From Rhodobacter capsulatus (GTDB lineage Bacteria; Pseudomonadota; Alphaproteobacteria; Rhodobacterales; Rhodobacteraceae), in NCBI RefSeq assembly GCF_003254295.1, contig NZ_QKZO01000011.1:1-64000 (forward strand): a stretch of 64,000 bases of DNA. The letters are read 5' to 3'. Position numbers and translations under genes: made by a program. This document shows, one piece after another, positions 47,459 through 57,057 of the stretch. Numbering within the stretch: the first letter of the stretch is position 1; each line of letters begins with the position of its first letter. A model generated the notes under the pieces. It was given only the letters and a program-made list of their open reading frames with translations. It searched no databases and was not told the origin of the DNA.

Positions 47459-48423
47459 GCTTTGGTAAGTCGCCCGGTGCTACGCCGGTGCTACGCTGCG
47501 GCGCAATGAGGGGAGAGGGCGAGGGGGCAGGGGACAGGGAGCGCGCACTAAGCCGGATCGGAAAGGCCCAAGCCCAACCCGCGCCCCTAGGCGTAAGCCG
47601 ATGGGTGCACGCCGAACGGCACAGCGCAACCACCAATGAACTTACGGCTCGAATTGCGGGTCGGCACTGTGCCGCCAATACGGCCCTTCGCAACGCTTCG
47701 GCGAGATCGTTGCAGCAAGAGGAGCGAAAGCAATTGGCCGCGCCCGGCATGGCCGCAAAGCGGTATTCGGATGGCTAAAGAACTCCCATTGAGATCCGCC
47801 GCAAGAGCGCTCACCAAGGGGTGAAATGCGGTCAGCACGCCCGCTCGCAACGTTTGTGCTTGTAAAAACGAGCCTTGCCACGCGAGGGATTGTGAGTACA
47901 ATTCAAATTTTAATTGAGCCGCTAGCGGGGTGAATGCATGATCAGTGAAATCCAGCAACGAGGTGTAACCCGACAAAAACACCCGGTACATCGGACAAAA
48001 ACCGGGAACAGCTGGGAATAGCCGGTAACAGACGATTTGTGTCTATAGATCATAGCGTTATGGATGCTATGGGCTTTCAAAGTGAGCTCGAACTTTGCAC
48101 TTTGTGCCACGCGGTGATGACGGTCCCATCGCCACATGACGCTTGATCTCCTATCCACGTCACTTCGGTACGCTCCAGTGCAAACCCCATTCAAGCCTTA
48201 TTTTATTGGGATTTTGCGTTGCGGTAGCGACTTTGGCGCGGCGGGAACTTTGCACTTTTGACGCATCTTGTTGCGCCTGGTGCAAAGTTATTTAATATCA
48301 GTTACTTACACGGTAAATCCATGCAGAGGCGCCGCTTTGGCCGCGCCTGGCACCGGAAAAGGGCAATGCGATCAAGCTATGCGCCCACCGCATAGCCTTG
48401 CGGGTACAGCCCAGACCTGCCCC
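47459..48423. other. 965-base gap, no supported gene, with short repeats
   Basis: No ORF with recognisable product. The motif AACTTTGCA occurs at 48091-48099 and 48246-48254 (within a 14-base direct repeat GAACTTTGCACTTT) and inverted at 48281-48289. Could be iteron-like or insertion-sequence debris. Confidence 0.45.
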
Positions 48424-49320
48424 TCAGTTCTCGACGCGCAGCATGCGGTATCCGGTGCCGCCGCTGTCCGCAGCACCTACGCGGACCTTTTTGGCCACAG
48501 TGACGCCACCGATCTGCGTCAGCAGTGTCGCCGAGGTTTGGTTGTCGCCTTTGGGCGAGGTGAAACTCGCGATGACCAACCCCGCCGCGATCAGACCCCA
48601 ATAGTCATCGCTCGCCAGCCGTTTCATTCGCCGGGTGAAGCCTTCCAACGCCGCGTCAGCGGTGCAGCCGCGCATCTTGCTGAGAATGAGATAGCGGGTC
48701 TTGCGCTCGACCACCGTACCGACTGCCGAGCGGTTGAACGCCCCCTTGATCAGATCGCCCTCCCAGTGGCCGGGAACAAGACGGCCCTCGATTTCTTCGG
48801 GGCGGTGGATGATCCGCAACGATTTCGGGGCGATAGAGCCGCCAGACAGGGTGGTGCGCCGCAACCCGCGGGCGGGTTTCGCCTGCCGCAATGCCGCGAG
48901 CATCTCCGCCTTCAGCCCACCCCTCGGTTGCGCGTAGATCGCGGCATAGATGGTCTCATGGCTGATCTGGCGGGTCGGATCCTCGGGATGCATGGTCCGT
49001 AGTTTGCGCGCAATCTGCTCGGGTGACCAGCGCCGGTAGATCAGCTTGCCTTGCACAAAGTCATGCAGCCAGCCGCCAAGAGCAAGCTTTCGCCGCCGTC
49101 CGCAGTGCTTGCGGCGCGCCCGATACGCCAGCCCGCCGCGGTGCGCGCAGTAGGGCTGGGCGGGCAACCCATCCGGGCGACCACGCCGCAGTTCCCGGCC
49201 GATCGTGCTCGGCGCACGCCCCATAAGCTCACCGATCTCCCGAAGGCTCGCCCCGCGACGATGCTCCGCCAAAATCACGCCACGTTCCTCGCCGTCGAGG
49301 TGCTTGTATCGTTTGTCCAT
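48424..49320 (-). pseudogene. Truncated IS30-family transposase
   Basis: 298 codons. The first ~240 are IS30-like: N-terminal helix-turn-helix (LREIGELMGRAPSTIGRELRR), then SPEQIARKLR and the DDE start PGHWEGDLIKG. After RRMKRLASDDYWG the frame switches to unrelated protein (KGDNQTSATLLTQIGG to GYRMLRVEN), so the remaining catalytic Asp/Glu are missing. It is probably an insertion sequence whose 3' part was deleted and joined to the tail of another gene. Its 5' side ends near 49375 against an IS66-type remnant. Confidence 0.85.
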
Positions 49321-49379
49321 CGCAACATCCTATGCCCTGCGGGCCGTGGGTGTTGCACTTGAAGTTTGAGTCTAAGCTG

Positions 49380-49972
49380 TTGCTGAACGTGCGAAAGCGC
49401 ATGGGGCCGCATGGCATCGGGAAAATCTACGGGCAGGCCGCGCGGCACCAGCCATTCCGGCGCGGGAGCCTGGGCGTGCTGCGCCCCCGCGCAGGTCCGG
49501 CAGACGTATTTCGGGCGCACCGTCACCAGCACGCGGAATTGTGCCGGGATCACATCGAGCCGCTCCGTCCGGCTTTCGCCAACCCGTTGCATCGCGCCGC
49601 AGCCGCAGGGGCACAGGATGCTCTCCGGTTCGAGGATCTGCTCGATCCGGGGCAGATGCGCGGGAAGATTGCCCGTCGCCAGCGGCGCTCGAACCGATGA
49701 CGCGCTCGCTGCCGACTGCGCTGCGGCGGCGACATCGGCGCTTTCTTCGGGCCAATCACCTTCTCGGCCGCGTCGCTGGCCGCCGCCAGCATCCCGGCCG
49801 CGGCTTCGACATCCTCGAATGGCAGGTGATGCTGGTCGGGATCGCCCTTCTCGGACTTCGCGCCGAAAGCATCGCGGCGCAGTCTCGCGAGAGTAGCCGT
49901 TCCAGCCGCGCACGCGCCTCCTCGACCGCGGCAGGATGCCCTCGCCGGTTCGTTGGAACCGGTGGCGCTCAC
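49380..49972 (-). pseudogene. IS66-family transposase remnant, frameshifted
   Basis: Minus-strand pieces in two frames. The first has LRRDAFGAKSEK and LPFEDVEAA, the IS66 TnpC N-terminus. The second has the IS66 zinc-finger region CPCGCG, ERLDVIPAQFRV and RPKYVCRTC. The frame changes around 49700 and the gene is cut off at the IS30 insertion. The 250 bases beyond (49973-50228) have no supported gene; GGGCTTGTTGCACAAC near 50190 (minus strand) looks like an IS5-type end. Confidence 0.75.
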
Positions 49973-50228
49973 CGGCTTGACCTCAAGGCCTTCAGCGACT
50001 GCATCGCCGCAAGAGACCCGGACCGCCAGACCGCCGAAATCCGGATCCGAGTTCTTCGCGGCGGCGTTTGACCCAATGGCACTTGCCGCTCAGTCATCAA
50101 CCGCTTCGATGACCTCGGCACCGCCGGGGTCGTTCGCGTGACGCGAAGCCTGACGGGAAAGGAGACATTGCGCCTCACGCCGACGTTGTGCAACAAGCCC
50201 AACAAAGCCTCCCTTTTGTCAACACTTC

Positions 50229-50831
50229 CTAGCTCAGGCGTTGCAGGTGGCGTTCGAGGATCGCGGCCGCGCCCTTCGCGTCCCGGCGGCGGATCGCGGC
50301 GATGATGCCGTGGTGATCGGTGTCGATCCGCGGCCGCCAGCGCGCCCGGTAGTGGACAAGGATGTAACGGGCCGCAAGATTTTGCATGTTCTCGACCGTT
50401 TCCAAAAGCCGCGGCATCTCGCAGGCCGCGTAGATCTGCATGTGGAAGGCGCGGTTCATCTCCTCCCAGCTGTAGATGTCGGCGGCCTGATCGCAGGCCT
50501 CGCGCAGCCGGTCGGCCTCGCGCACCTGCGCGGCGTTCAGATGCGGCACGGACTGCAGCAGCGTCAGCGGCTCCAGCGCCAGACGCATCAGTTTCAGCTC
50601 GCGCTGCGCCAGCGGATCCAGCGGGGCGACCTGCACGCCCTTGTTGTGCTGCGACACCACCAGCCCGCGCGCGGCCAGCTTCAACAGCGCCTCGCGCACC
50701 GGGACATGGCTGACGCCGAATTCCGCCGCCACATAATCCTGCCGCAGTCGTTCGCCCGCGATCAGCTCGCCGCGGATGATGCGGCGGGCGATTTCGTCGG
50801 CGATCAGCTGCGGAGTGGGCGAGACGGGCAT
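50229..50831 (-). CDS. GntR-family regulator, BioR candidate
   Basis: A 200-residue repressor. A winged helix (residues 8-75: ADEIARRIIRGELIAGERL, FGVSHVPVREALLKLAARGL) precedes an all-helical FCD-type domain (80-195) with possible metal-binding Asp/His residues. It lies 43 bases downstream of bioC on the same strand. In alphaproteobacteria the GntR protein BioR represses biotin genes; position here and a BioR-like box before bioB make this plausible. An ordinary FadR/VanR-type regulator is the alternative. Confidence 0.85.
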   Translation of the reverse strand: MPVSPTPQLIADEIARRIIRGELIAGERLRQDYVAAEFGVSHVPVREALLKLAARGLVVSQHNKGVQVAPLDPLAQRELKLMRLALEPLTLLQSVPHLNAAQVREADRLREACDQAADIYSWEEMNRAFHMQIYAACEMPRLLETVENMQNLAARYILVHYRARWRPRIDTDHHGIIAAIRRRDAKGAAAILERHLQRLS

Positions 50832-50874
50832 GAAAGGCGGTATCCGAAGGGCTTTTCAACGGCGAGAGGGCCGC

Positions 50875-51603
50875 TCAGCACTTGCGCGCCATACAGTAAG
50901 ACGGGCGATAGGTCAAAGTTGTCGGCCCGGCGCGGTTCATCTGCCGCATCAGGTCGCGCAGGCCCGGCGCCGACAGATGGCCCGCCCGCAGCCCGTTCAC
51001 CCCGGTCGCGCGCAGATGTGCCATCAGCGTGCGGGCATCGGGGAAGACCAGGGGAATGCTCTCGTCCCAGGCGGCAAGCACCTGCATTCCCTCGGGCAGA
51101 GCGGCGCAAAGCCCCGCCGCATCGCGATAGCCGGGCGCCCCGGGCGGCAGGCCCAGCCCCGCCAGTTCGGGAAAATTCCCCGGCCCGAAACTGCTGACCG
51201 CCAGAATGCCCCCCGGGCGCAGCGCCTGCGCGGCCCGGTGCAGAAGCGCCGCCGGATCGGCGAGCCATTGCAGCATCGAGGCCGAGGCGATTAGATCCAG
51301 CCCCGCGGGAAAGCGCAGCGCCGCGGCATCGCCGGGCAGCGCCCGTACCCGGGTTGCATCGGGCCAGCGCAGCGCGGGCAGCGGCGCGACAAGGTCATTG
51401 AGCCAGACCTCTCCGGGGTCAAGCCGCGCCAGCTGGCGCGTCAGAAACCCGGTGCCATGGCCCAGTTCCAGCATCCGCGCCGCGGGGGTGATCAGCGGCG
51501 CGATCCGGGCCGCCAGCCGGTCGGCGATCTGCGCCTGCGCCGTGGCGGCGGTGTCGTAGCTTGCCAGATGGCGGGCAAACCCCGCGGCGATGCGCGGGAT
51601 CAT
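50875..51603 (-). CDS. bioC: Malonyl-ACP O-methyltransferase BioC
   Basis: A 242-residue SAM-dependent methyltransferase. Motif I MLELGHGTGF is near residue 45, followed by the LIASASMLQWL segment that is characteristic of BioC. It methylates malonyl-ACP to start pimeloyl synthesis through the fatty-acid cycle. Overlaps BioG by four bases (ATGA) and ends the biotin operon. Confidence 0.85.
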   Translation of the reverse strand: MIPRIAAGFARHLASYDTAATAQAQIADRLAARIAPLITPAARMLELGHGTGFLTRQLARLDPGEVWLNDLVAPLPALRWPDATRVRALPGDAAALRFPAGLDLIASASMLQWLADPAALLHRAAQALRPGGILAVSSFGPGNFPELAGLGLPPGAPGYRDAAGLCAALPEGMQVLAAWDESIPLVFPDARTLMAHLRATGVNGLRAGHLSAPGLRDLMRQMNRAGPTTLTYRPSYCMARKC

Positions 51604-52196
51604 CCGGTGATCTCCTGCCAGTCCCGCCAGCGCGCAAAGGGGCTGTGGCCGCCTGCGATCCAGTCGATCTCTGCGCCGGGCCAGGCGGTTGCCATCGTGG
51701 CGCGGGGAAAGATGCGATCTCCGGTCGCGGCAAGGATGCGGTCGAAAGCCGGGGCGGGGGCGGCCGGGCGGGAGGCCAGCGCGTGCAGTTCCGCGGCCAG
51801 TGCCGCGATCTCGGCCCCGGGCAGCACGGTGGCCCCGGCGCGGCGGGAAAATTGGTCAAGGCTTCGCGGGCTCAGCCCGGCAAGGGTGGCGTCATAGATC
51901 GCGGGGCCGATCACCGCGCGCGGATCGGGGGCGCCGCAGATCGCCACGGCGCGCTTGTGCCGCAGCCGCGGCAGATGCCGGGCGGCGACGGCCACGCCCA
52001 TCGAATAGGCCACGACATTCAGGCGGCTGCGGGACGCCCAGAGCGCCTCGGGCAGAGTCTCGTCGCGATAATCCGACAGCACCAGCACATCCGCCGCGCC
52101 GGTCAGATGCCGGAGCGGATCAAGCCCCACCGCCCAGCCCGCAAAGACCAGGATCAGATCCGCGCCCCCCCGCCGTCGCAGCCAGTCTGCCCGCAT
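51600..52196 (-). CDS. bioG: Pimeloyl-ACP methyl ester esterase BioG
   Basis: A 198-residue alpha/beta hydrolase of the DUF452/BioG type: FAGWAVGLDPL near the start, nucleophile Ser in VVAYSMGVAVA (~71), and a catalytic His in GGHSPF near the end. It removes the methyl group from pimeloyl-ACP ester to end chain growth. The ATG at 52196 shares bases with the bioA stop (TGATG). The following ATGA overlaps bioC; BioG replaces BioH in this lineage. Confidence 0.85.
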   Translation of the reverse strand: MRADWLRRRGGADLILVFAGWAVGLDPLRHLTGAADVLVLSDYRDETLPEALWASRSRLNVVAYSMGVAVAARHLPRLRHKRAVAICGAPDPRAVIGPAIYDATLAGLSPRSLDQFSRRAGATVLPGAEIAALAAELHALASRPAAPAPAFDRILAATGDRIFPRATMATAWPGAEIDWIAGGHSPFARWRDWQEITG

Positions 52197-53467
52197 CACA
52201 GCCCCCCGGCGATCGTCCGCATCGCGGCGCTGACGCGGCTCAGCTCGTCCGGCGCGATCGTCAGCGGCGGCATCGCGTAAAGAAGTCGGCCAAAGGGGCG
52301 CAGCCAGACACCGGTTTGCGCGCAAAAGCGGTGGATCGGGTCCAGCGGCAGGGGGGCTTTCATCTCGATCACGCCGATGCCGCCCAGACAGCGCACATCG
52401 GCCACGCCCGCAAATCCGCGCGCAGGCGCCAGCTCCTGCGTCAGCTGCGCCTCGATCCGGCGGGCCTCGGCCGACCAGTCGTGGCCTTGCCACAGATCCA
52501 TCGCCGCTGCCGCCACGGCGCAGGCAAGCGGATTGGCCATGAAGGTCGGCCCGTGCATCAAGGTGCCCACGCGCCCGGCCAGATCGCGGCGGGCGACCGT
52601 GGCGGCAAGGCTCATCATGCCGCCGGTCAGCGCCTTGCCGAGGCATAGGATATCGGGCACGACCCCGGCCTTGTGCAGCGCGAAATCGCTGCCGGTGCGG
52701 CTGAAGCCGGTGGCGATCTCGTCGAAGATCAGCGCGATGTCATGGCGGTCGCACAGCGCGCGCAGCCCCTGCAGATAGGCGGGGTGGTAGAAATGCATCC
52801 CGCTGGCGCCCTGCACCACCGGCTCGATGATGAAGGCGGCGATCTGATCGCCGTGCCGGTCAAAGAGATCCTCGACCTCGGCCAGCCCGTTCAGCCGGCC
52901 CTCGTCCGGCCAGTCGGCGCCATGGGCCACCGGCGGGCGGGCGACGAAATGTTGCGGCGCGATGGCGCGGCCGAAATGGGCATGCATCCCGGTCTCCGGG
53001 TCGCACAGGCTCATCGCCGTCCAGGTGTCGCCGTGATAGCCGCCGCGCGCCGTGGCAAGGCGGGTGCGTCCGCGTCGCCCCTGCGCCAGCTGCGCCTGAA
53101 CAGCCATCTTCACCGCCACCTCGACCGCGACCGAGCCGCTGTCGGCGTAAAACACCTGATCCAGCCCCTCAGGCAGGGCCTTGACCAGACGGCGGGTCAG
53201 ATCGATGGCGGGGCGATGCGTCAGCCCGCCGAACATCACATGCGGCAGGGTCGCGGCCTGTTCCTGCACGGCCCGCACCAGCGGTTCGGGCGCATGGCCG
53301 AAAGCCGCGCACCACCACGACGACATCGCGTCGATCATCTGCCGCCCGTCTTCCAGCGTCAGCCAGATCCCCTTGGCGGCCACGATCTTGTGCTGCGGCG
53401 CGGCAGAGACCCGCGCGGTATAGGGATGCCAGACATGGGCGGCATCAAAGGCCAGATCGTCGGTCAC
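52196..53467 (-). CDS. bioA: Adenosylmethionine-8-amino-7-oxononanoate aminotransferase
   Basis: A 423-residue class III aminotransferase; makes 7,8-diaminononanoate using SAM as amino donor. Landmarks: HVWHPYT start, MSSWWCAAFGH, ADSGSVAVEVA, ARGGYHGDT, IFDEIATGF (PLP-binding Asp) and LCLGKALTGG (PLP Lys). The GTG start at 53467 overlaps the bioD stop (GTGA); the longer open frame upstream is bioD read out of frame. Confidence 0.95.
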   Translation of the reverse strand: MTDDLAFDAAHVWHPYTARVSAAPQHKIVAAKGIWLTLEDGRQMIDAMSSWWCAAFGHAPEPLVRAVQEQAATLPHVMFGGLTHRPAIDLTRRLVKALPEGLDQVFYADSGSVAVEVAVKMAVQAQLAQGRRGRTRLATARGGYHGDTWTAMSLCDPETGMHAHFGRAIAPQHFVARPPVAHGADWPDEGRLNGLAEVEDLFDRHGDQIAAFIIEPVVQGASGMHFYHPAYLQGLRALCDRHDIALIFDEIATGFSRTGSDFALHKAGVVPDILCLGKALTGGMMSLAATVARRDLAGRVGTLMHGPTFMANPLACAVAAAAMDLWQGHDWSAEARRIEAQLTQELAPARGFAGVADVRCLGGIGVIEMKAPLPLDPIHRFCAQTGVWLRPFGRLLYAMPPLTIAPDELSRVSAAMRTIAGGL

Positions 53468-54081
53468 AGCGCCCCCCGGATCGTTGGCAGGTCGATGGTG
53501 CGGAAGGCCTGGGCCAGCGTCGCGCGGCTCAGATCGGGCAGCTGCGGCAGACGGCCGAGCGATGGCAGACCGGCCAGACGGCAGATCGTGTCCTGACTGT
53601 CGCGGACCTCCGCACCGATGAAAGCCAGGCCCAGCAGCGGCACGCGGCGGGCACGCAGCGCCTCGATCGTCAGAAGGCTGTGGTTGATCGTGCCAAGCCC
53701 CGTGCGCGCCACCACGATCACCGGCGCCTGCCAGTCCGCCATCTGATCGGCGTAAAGCCTGCGCCCCGCCAGCGGCACCAGCGCGCCGCCCGCCCCCTCG
53801 ACGACCAGCGGGCCGGGCAGATCGGGCAGGGCCATCGGCGCGATCTCGACCCCGTCCCGCGCCGCTGCAAGATGGGGCGAGGCCGGGCTGCGCAGCCGGT
53901 AAGCCTCGGGCAGGGTCGGGCAGCCGGTCAGCCGCGCCACCGTCTCGCGGTCGGTCTCCTCCTCCAGCCCGGCCTGAACCGGTTTCCAGTAGGTCGCCTG
54001 CAGGGCCAACGTCAGCCCGGCGCTGAAGACGGTCTTGCCGACGCCGGTATCGGTGCCGGTGATCACCAGCGCAGAGGTCAT
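53464..54081 (-). CDS. bioD: Dethiobiotin synthetase
   Basis: A 205-residue ATP-dependent carboxylase closing the ureido ring. P-loop GTDTGVGKT is at residues 8-16, with WKPVQAG and VVEGAGGALVPL as substrate-binding segments. Starts ATG at 54081 overlapping bioF (ATGA) and ends overlapping bioA. Confidence 0.95.
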   Translation of the reverse strand: MTSALVITGTDTGVGKTVFSAGLTLALQATYWKPVQAGLEEETDRETVARLTGCPTLPEAYRLRSPASPHLAAARDGVEIAPMALPDLPGPLVVEGAGGALVPLAGRRLYADQMADWQAPVIVVARTGLGTINHSLLTIEALRARRVPLLGLAFIGAEVRDSQDTICRLAGLPSLGRLPQLPDLSRATLAQAFRTIDLPTIRGAL

Positions 54082-55211
54082 CGCAGCCCCCCGATCCGCA
54101 GGCTGGCAAGCGCGTCGAAGAGCGCGTCGATATCCGGGACCTGCAGCCCGCCGGTGAGCGAAAGCCGCAGCCGCGCCGTGCCCTTGGGCACGGTCGGCGG
54201 GCGGATGGCGCGCAGATCGAACCCCGCCCGTTGCAATTCCTGCGCGGCCTGCAGCGCGGCGAAATCCGTGCCCAGGATCAGCGGCAGGATCTGGCTTTGC
54301 CCGGCCTCCCAGCCGATCTGCGCCGCGCGGTGCCGCGCCCGTGCCCGCAGGGCCGCCGCATGGGCGCGCAGCCCGGGCCGCGCGGGCAAGAGCCGCAGCG
54401 CCGCCCGCACCGCCGCCGCCAGAAGCGGCGAGGGCGCGGTGGCATAGAGGAAGGGCCGGGCACGGTTCACCAGCGTCTCGATCACCACCCGATCGGCGCA
54501 GATCAGCGCGCCGCTTGCCCCCAGCGCCTTGCCGCAGGTATGCACGACGATCAACGCCAGATCGCCCGGATCGGGCGCCAGACCGCGGCCGTCGCGGCCG
54601 TAAAGCCCGGTCGCATGCGCCTCGTCGAGGATCAGCACGGCGTCTTCGCGCCGCGCAAGGGTGGCGAAATCGTCAACGGGGGCGAAGTCGCCCTCCATCG
54701 AATACAGCGTCTCGAGCGCGATCCAGACCCGGCCGCGCCCGCCCGTCGCCCGCCAGAGCCGGATCTGATCGGCCGCATCCTGCGGGTCATTGTGGCGAAA
54801 GCTGCGCGCCTCGGCCGCGCCAAGCCGCAACCCCTCATGCGCGCTGGCATGGATCAGCGCATCATGCAGCACCAGATCCCCCGCCATCGGCAGCGTCGCA
54901 AAGACCGCCTGATTGGCCTGAAACCCGCCGCCCATGTAAAGACAGGCCTCGGCGCCGAAGAACGCGGCGGCTTCCTGTTCCAGCGCCTCAAATTCCGGGT
55001 CATTGCCGCGCAGAAGCCGCGATCCGCCCGCCCCCACGGCGACCCCGCGCGCCAAAGCCTCGGCCACCGCCTGCGCCAGATCCGCCGAAGCCCGCAGGCC
55101 AAGGTAATCGTTCGAGGCGAAATCAAGCCCCCGCGCCGGGGTCAGCGCCCGCGCCCGCCCGCGTTCGGCCATCCGGGCAAGCCGCTCGGCATGGCGGGGA
55201 TAAGGGCTCAT
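54078..55211 (-). CDS. bioF: 8-amino-7-oxononanoate synthase
   Basis: A 377-residue alpha-oxoamine synthase; condenses pimeloyl-ACP with alanine. FASNDYLGL is near residue 30, SRLLRGN near 62, [10 protein letters not shown] near 195 and the PLP-binding Lys in [14 protein letters not shown]. Overlaps bioB by four bases upstream and bioD downstream. Confidence 0.95.
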   Translation of the reverse strand: MSPYPRHAERLARMAERGRARALTPARGLDFASNDYLGLRASADLAQAVAEALARGVAVGAGGSRLLRGNDPEFEALEQEAAAFFGAEACLYMGGGFQANQAVFATLPMAGDLVLHDALIHASAHEGLRLGAAEARSFRHNDPQDAADQIRLWRATGGRGRVWIALETLYSMEGDFAPVDDFATLARREDAVLILDEAHATGLYGRDGRGLAPDPGDLALIVVHTCGKALGASGALICADRVVIETLVNRARPFLYATAPSPLLAAAVRAALRLLPARPGLRAHAAALRARARHRAAQIGWEAGQSQILPLILGTDFAALQAAQELQRAGFDLRAIRPPTVPKGTARLRLSLTGGLQVPDIDALFDALASLRIGGLR

Positions 55212-56155
55212 GCCGCATCCCCACAGGGCCGCGGCGCCTCGGGCTGCAGGCCAAGCTTGGCGAAAAGCCGGGCATCGGCGCTGTCATCGGGGTTTTCGGC
55301 GGTCAGAAGCGTGTCGCCGACGAAGATCGAATTCGCCCCCGCAAAGAAGCACATCGCCTGCAGCTCGTCCGACATCGCGCTGCGCCCGGCCGAGAGCCGC
55401 ACATAGGATTTCGGCATCAGGATCCGGGCGGTGGCGATGGTGCGGACCATCTCGATCGGGTCGAGCGGCGCGACATCGGCCAGCGGCGTGTCGGCCATCG
55501 GCATCAGCATGTTGATCGGAACCGATTGCGGCGGCTCGGGCAGATCGGCGAGCGTCTGGATCATGCTGATCCGGTCCTCGGCGGTCTCGCCCATGCCGAC
55601 GATCCCGCCCGAGCAGACATTGATCCCCGCCGCGCGGACGCGATCGAGCGTGTCGAGCCGGTCGGCAAAACTGTGGGTGGAGATGACCGAAGGGTAGAAC
55701 CGCTCCGAGGTGTCGATATTGTGGTTGTAGTAATCGAGCCCCGCGGCCTTCAGTTGCATCACCTGCGCGTCATCGAGCATGCCCAGCGTCATGCAGGTTT
55801 CCAGACCGAGCGCCTTCACCCCCTCGACCATCGCCAGCACCGCGGGCATGTCGCGGTCCTTGGGCGAGCGCCAGGCCGCGCCCATGCAGTAGCGGGTGGC
55901 CCCCGCCTCCTTGGCCTTTTGCGCCTCGGTCAGAACCTTTTGCACCTCCAGCAGCTTCGCGGCGGGCAGCTTCGCGCCGTTGCGCCGCGATTGCGCGCAA
56001 TAGGCGCAATCCTCGCCGCAGCCGCCGGTCTTGATCGACAGAAGCTTCGCGCATTGGATGCGGTTGGGGTCGAAATTCTGCCGGTGCACGCTTTGCGCCC
56101 GGAACAGAAGATCCATCAGCGGCAGGGTGTAAAGGTCTTGGGCTGTGCTGTGCAT
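55208..56155 (-). CDS. bioB: Biotin synthase
   Basis: A 315-residue radical-SAM enzyme inserting sulphur into dethiobiotin. The 4Fe-4S motif [11 protein letters not shown] is near residue 50; [14 protein letters not shown] and the late YVRLSAGR segment belong to the auxiliary-cluster side. The ATG at 56155 (MHSTAQDLY) is preferred over upstream codons because the earlier residues are not BioB-like and fall in the operator region. First gene of bioB-F-D-A-G-C. Confidence 0.96.
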   Translation of the reverse strand: MHSTAQDLYTLPLMDLLFRAQSVHRQNFDPNRIQCAKLLSIKTGGCGEDCAYCAQSRRNGAKLPAAKLLEVQKVLTEAQKAKEAGATRYCMGAAWRSPKDRDMPAVLAMVEGVKALGLETCMTLGMLDDAQVMQLKAAGLDYYNHNIDTSERFYPSVISTHSFADRLDTLDRVRAAGINVCSGGIVGMGETAEDRISMIQTLADLPEPPQSVPINMLMPMADTPLADVAPLDPIEMVRTIATARILMPKSYVRLSAGRSAMSDELQAMCFFAGANSIFVGDTLLTAENPDDSADARLFAKLGLQPEAPRPCGDAA

Positions 56156-56218
56156 GGCGATCCTCTCGGCTGTCGTGGTCAGGGGATCGCAAATCGGACG
56201 CGGCCTCAATTTCGAAAA

Positions 56219-56228
56219 CTATCTATGA
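56219..56228. promoter_or_regulatory. BioR-box-like site upstream of bioB
   Basis: CTATCTATGA, 64 bases upstream of the bioB start, matches the alphaproteobacterial BioR palindrome TTATCTATAA at 8 of 10 positions. The AT-rich stretch TATAATATATGA at about 56322-56333 may belong to the promoter. Confidence 0.45.
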
Positions 56229-56370
56229 TCCTGTCGCTTGTCCGCGACTGTCTTTGCCCTGTTTTCAAGGACTTGGGCGTTTTTCGGCCGGAAGCCCCGG
56301 CGAAAGTTCCGCGACTGCCTGACTATAATATATGATCCGAAGGCCGGATCGGTCCGGGCCGGGGCGGAGG

Positions 56371-57057
56371 CTATCCGGCGCAGGGCCGCCGGTTCTCTTC
56401 CATCCAGTCGCGGGCGCCGCGGCCCACGGCCTGCAGGACGGCATGGCCGATCGCCTCGCCAAGCGCGGTGTGCAGCCCGGCATGGGCTTCGCGGCCGGGG
56501 CTTGCGGCGATGGCGATGCAATCGGTGCCGGTGCCGGTGGCGCGTCCGGTCGGCAGATCAAGCCCCACCGCCATCACCGCCGCCGTGCGGGCCTGCGCTA
56601 CCAGGCTCAGCGCCTCGATCTGCGCGGCCACCGTCAGACCATGACCGGGCAGGGTGGAGGCGATCCGCAGCGCAAGGTTGATCGTGCCATAGCCCGCGGC
56701 CTCGGGGTCGCGCGGCGGCAGGCGGTGCCCGACCGCTTCCGCATTGCCCAGCCCCACCGTCGCCAGCGCCTCCACCGTCCAGTCCGCCACGGTGCAGCTG
56801 GCGCGGGTGACCCGGCGGATATCGCGCGAGGTCAGCATCGCCACCGCATCCTGCAGCCCGCGCTCGGCCAGCACGTCGGCAAACCACGGCCCGACATCAA
56901 GCCCCGGCGGCAGATCGGCGTTGCGCACCTCGCGCCAGACGATCTGCCGCGCGGTGACCAGACCCGGCCGGTGCGGCGCGAAGGACAGGACCTGCAGCGG
57001 TGCCCCCAGATCGACGACCAGCCAGGGCGGCTGCAGCCCGACCTGCAGCGGCGTCAT
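56371..57057 (-). CDS. cbiZ: Adenosylcobinamide amidohydrolase
   Basis: A 228-residue CbiZ-type enzyme that removes the aminopropanol arm from (adenosyl)cobinamide to give cobyric acid for reuse. Recognised by the order AVAMLTSRDIRR, EALATVGLGNAEAVG, GYGTINLAL, TGTGTDCIAIA and LGEAIGHAV, and by its place last in a btu operon. The ATG at 57057 overlaps btuD by four bases (ATGA). No signal peptide, consistent with a cytoplasmic enzyme. Confidence 0.85.
   Translation of the reverse strand: MTPLQVGLQPPWLVVDLGAPLQVLSFAPHRPGLVTARQIVWREVRNADLPPGLDVGPWFADVLAERGLQDAVAMLTSRDIRRVTRASCTVADWTVEALATVGLGNAEAVGHRLPPRDPEAAGYGTINLALRIASTLPGHGLTVAAQIEALSLVAQARTAAVMAVGLDLPTGRATGTGTDCIAIAASPGREAHAGLHTALGEAIGHAVLQAVGRGARDWMEENRRPCAG

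Noticed and set aside
50150-50215. Complete IS5 element
   Set aside because: Only a GGGCTTGTTGCACAAC end-like stretch is visible; no transposase frame of that family was found.
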